Below the pieces are notes generated by a model. The model had not been told where the DNA came from. It worked only from the letters and a program-made list of their open reading frames with translations, and did not search any database. A stretch of 5,031 bases of DNA from Pirellulales bacterium (lineage in GTDB: Bacteria; Planctomycetota; Planctomycetia; Pirellulales; Thermoguttaceae): contig JAUWHT010000455.1 of assembly GCA_030605745.1 (NCBI GenBank), positions 1 through 5,031 on the forward strand. The letters run 5' to 3'. Numbering within the stretch: position 1 is the first letter of the stretch; every line of letters begins with the position of its first letter. A program made the position numbers and the translations under genes. Below are positions 4,908-5,031 of the stretch, in pieces.

Positions 4908-5031
4908 TCACGATGTTGGCAAGGATTTCTTGGGTTTATAGCGGTCTAATACTGATGTTAGAACATTTTCTCGTTGTTCGGCCCAGTCCTCTCGCTGCAG
5001 GTCGCTGACATGAGCCGGATACTGGATGTAC
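4908..5031 (-). CDS. Possible C-terminal end of a gene running off the right edge
   Basis: A minus-strand frame is open from the window edge to a TGA at 4910-4908 and gives 40 residues, including YPAHVSDLQREDWAEQRENV and LDRYKPKKSLP. The composition is protein-like: a charged amphipathic helix followed by a basic tail. I do not recognise the family. It is co-directional with, and about 155 bases upstream of, the xylR-like gene, which has its own promoter. Third positions are less GC-rich than in the neighbours, which lowers confidence. A competing reading is a plus-strand gene starting at ATG 5010; too little sequence remains to decide. Confidence 0.35.
   Translation of the reverse strand, partial: YIQYPAHVSDLQREDWAEQRENVLTSVLDRYKPKKSLPTS

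Overview
The window looks like a chromosomal fragment of a Planctomycete, probably from the Pirellulales side or an uncultured relative. The evidence is the gene set: a secreted DUF1080 (3-keto-disaccharide hydrolase fold) protein, a XylR-type regulator with a LacI-like sensor and an AraC output domain, and a C-terminal Gfo/Idh/MocA oxidoreductase remnant of a kind common in that phylum. Coding DNA is moderately GC-rich and gene density is low. The taxonomic call is an inference from protein families; no rRNA or other marker is present.

Layout, left to right. Positions 1-101 hold nothing I can assign. Positions 102-185 are a 7-bp-periodic tract that starts three bases past the stop of the DUF1080 gene (189-869, minus). 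That gene has a good Shine-Dalgarno and signal peptide, and a perfect 9-bp hairpin lies in its leader (907-928). Positions 930-1104 carry no convincing gene. Positions 1105-2008 (minus) encode a radical SAM protein of the spore photoproduct lyase-like family, split by what looks like one extra base at about 1367/1368. Its apparent start overlaps, head to head, an unrecognised plus-strand ORF (2007-2333). Positions 2334-2489 are unassigned. Then come a terminator (2490-2526) and a small cold-shock protein gene (2554-2757, minus) with a clear RBS and a roughly 270-bp non-coding upstream region. On the plus strand, 3029-3328 is a broken C-terminal piece of a Gfo/Idh/MocA oxidoreductase, fused in frame to an unrelated helical tail ending at 3493. 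Positions 3590-4753 (minus) are a complete XylR-family regulator with a recognisable promoter and two inverted repeats in its control region. The right edge (4908-5031, minus) may hold the last 40 codons of another gene.

All confidently identified intact genes are on the minus strand but are widely spaced and probably form separate transcription units. The functional theme is carbohydrate scavenging: a secreted sugar-related DUF1080 protein, a sugar-sensing regulator and an oxidoreductase relic. There is also an RNA chaperone and a possibly inactivated radical SAM enzyme. The middle of the window (about 1100-3500) looks partly eroded, with a frameshifted gene, a truncated gene and a chimeric ORF. 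I see no CRISPR array, tRNA, rRNA, insertion sequence or defence system, and no convincing undescribed multi-gene system. The most unusual items are the heptad tract, the frameshift, the chimeric ORF and the palindromes around the regulator promoter.
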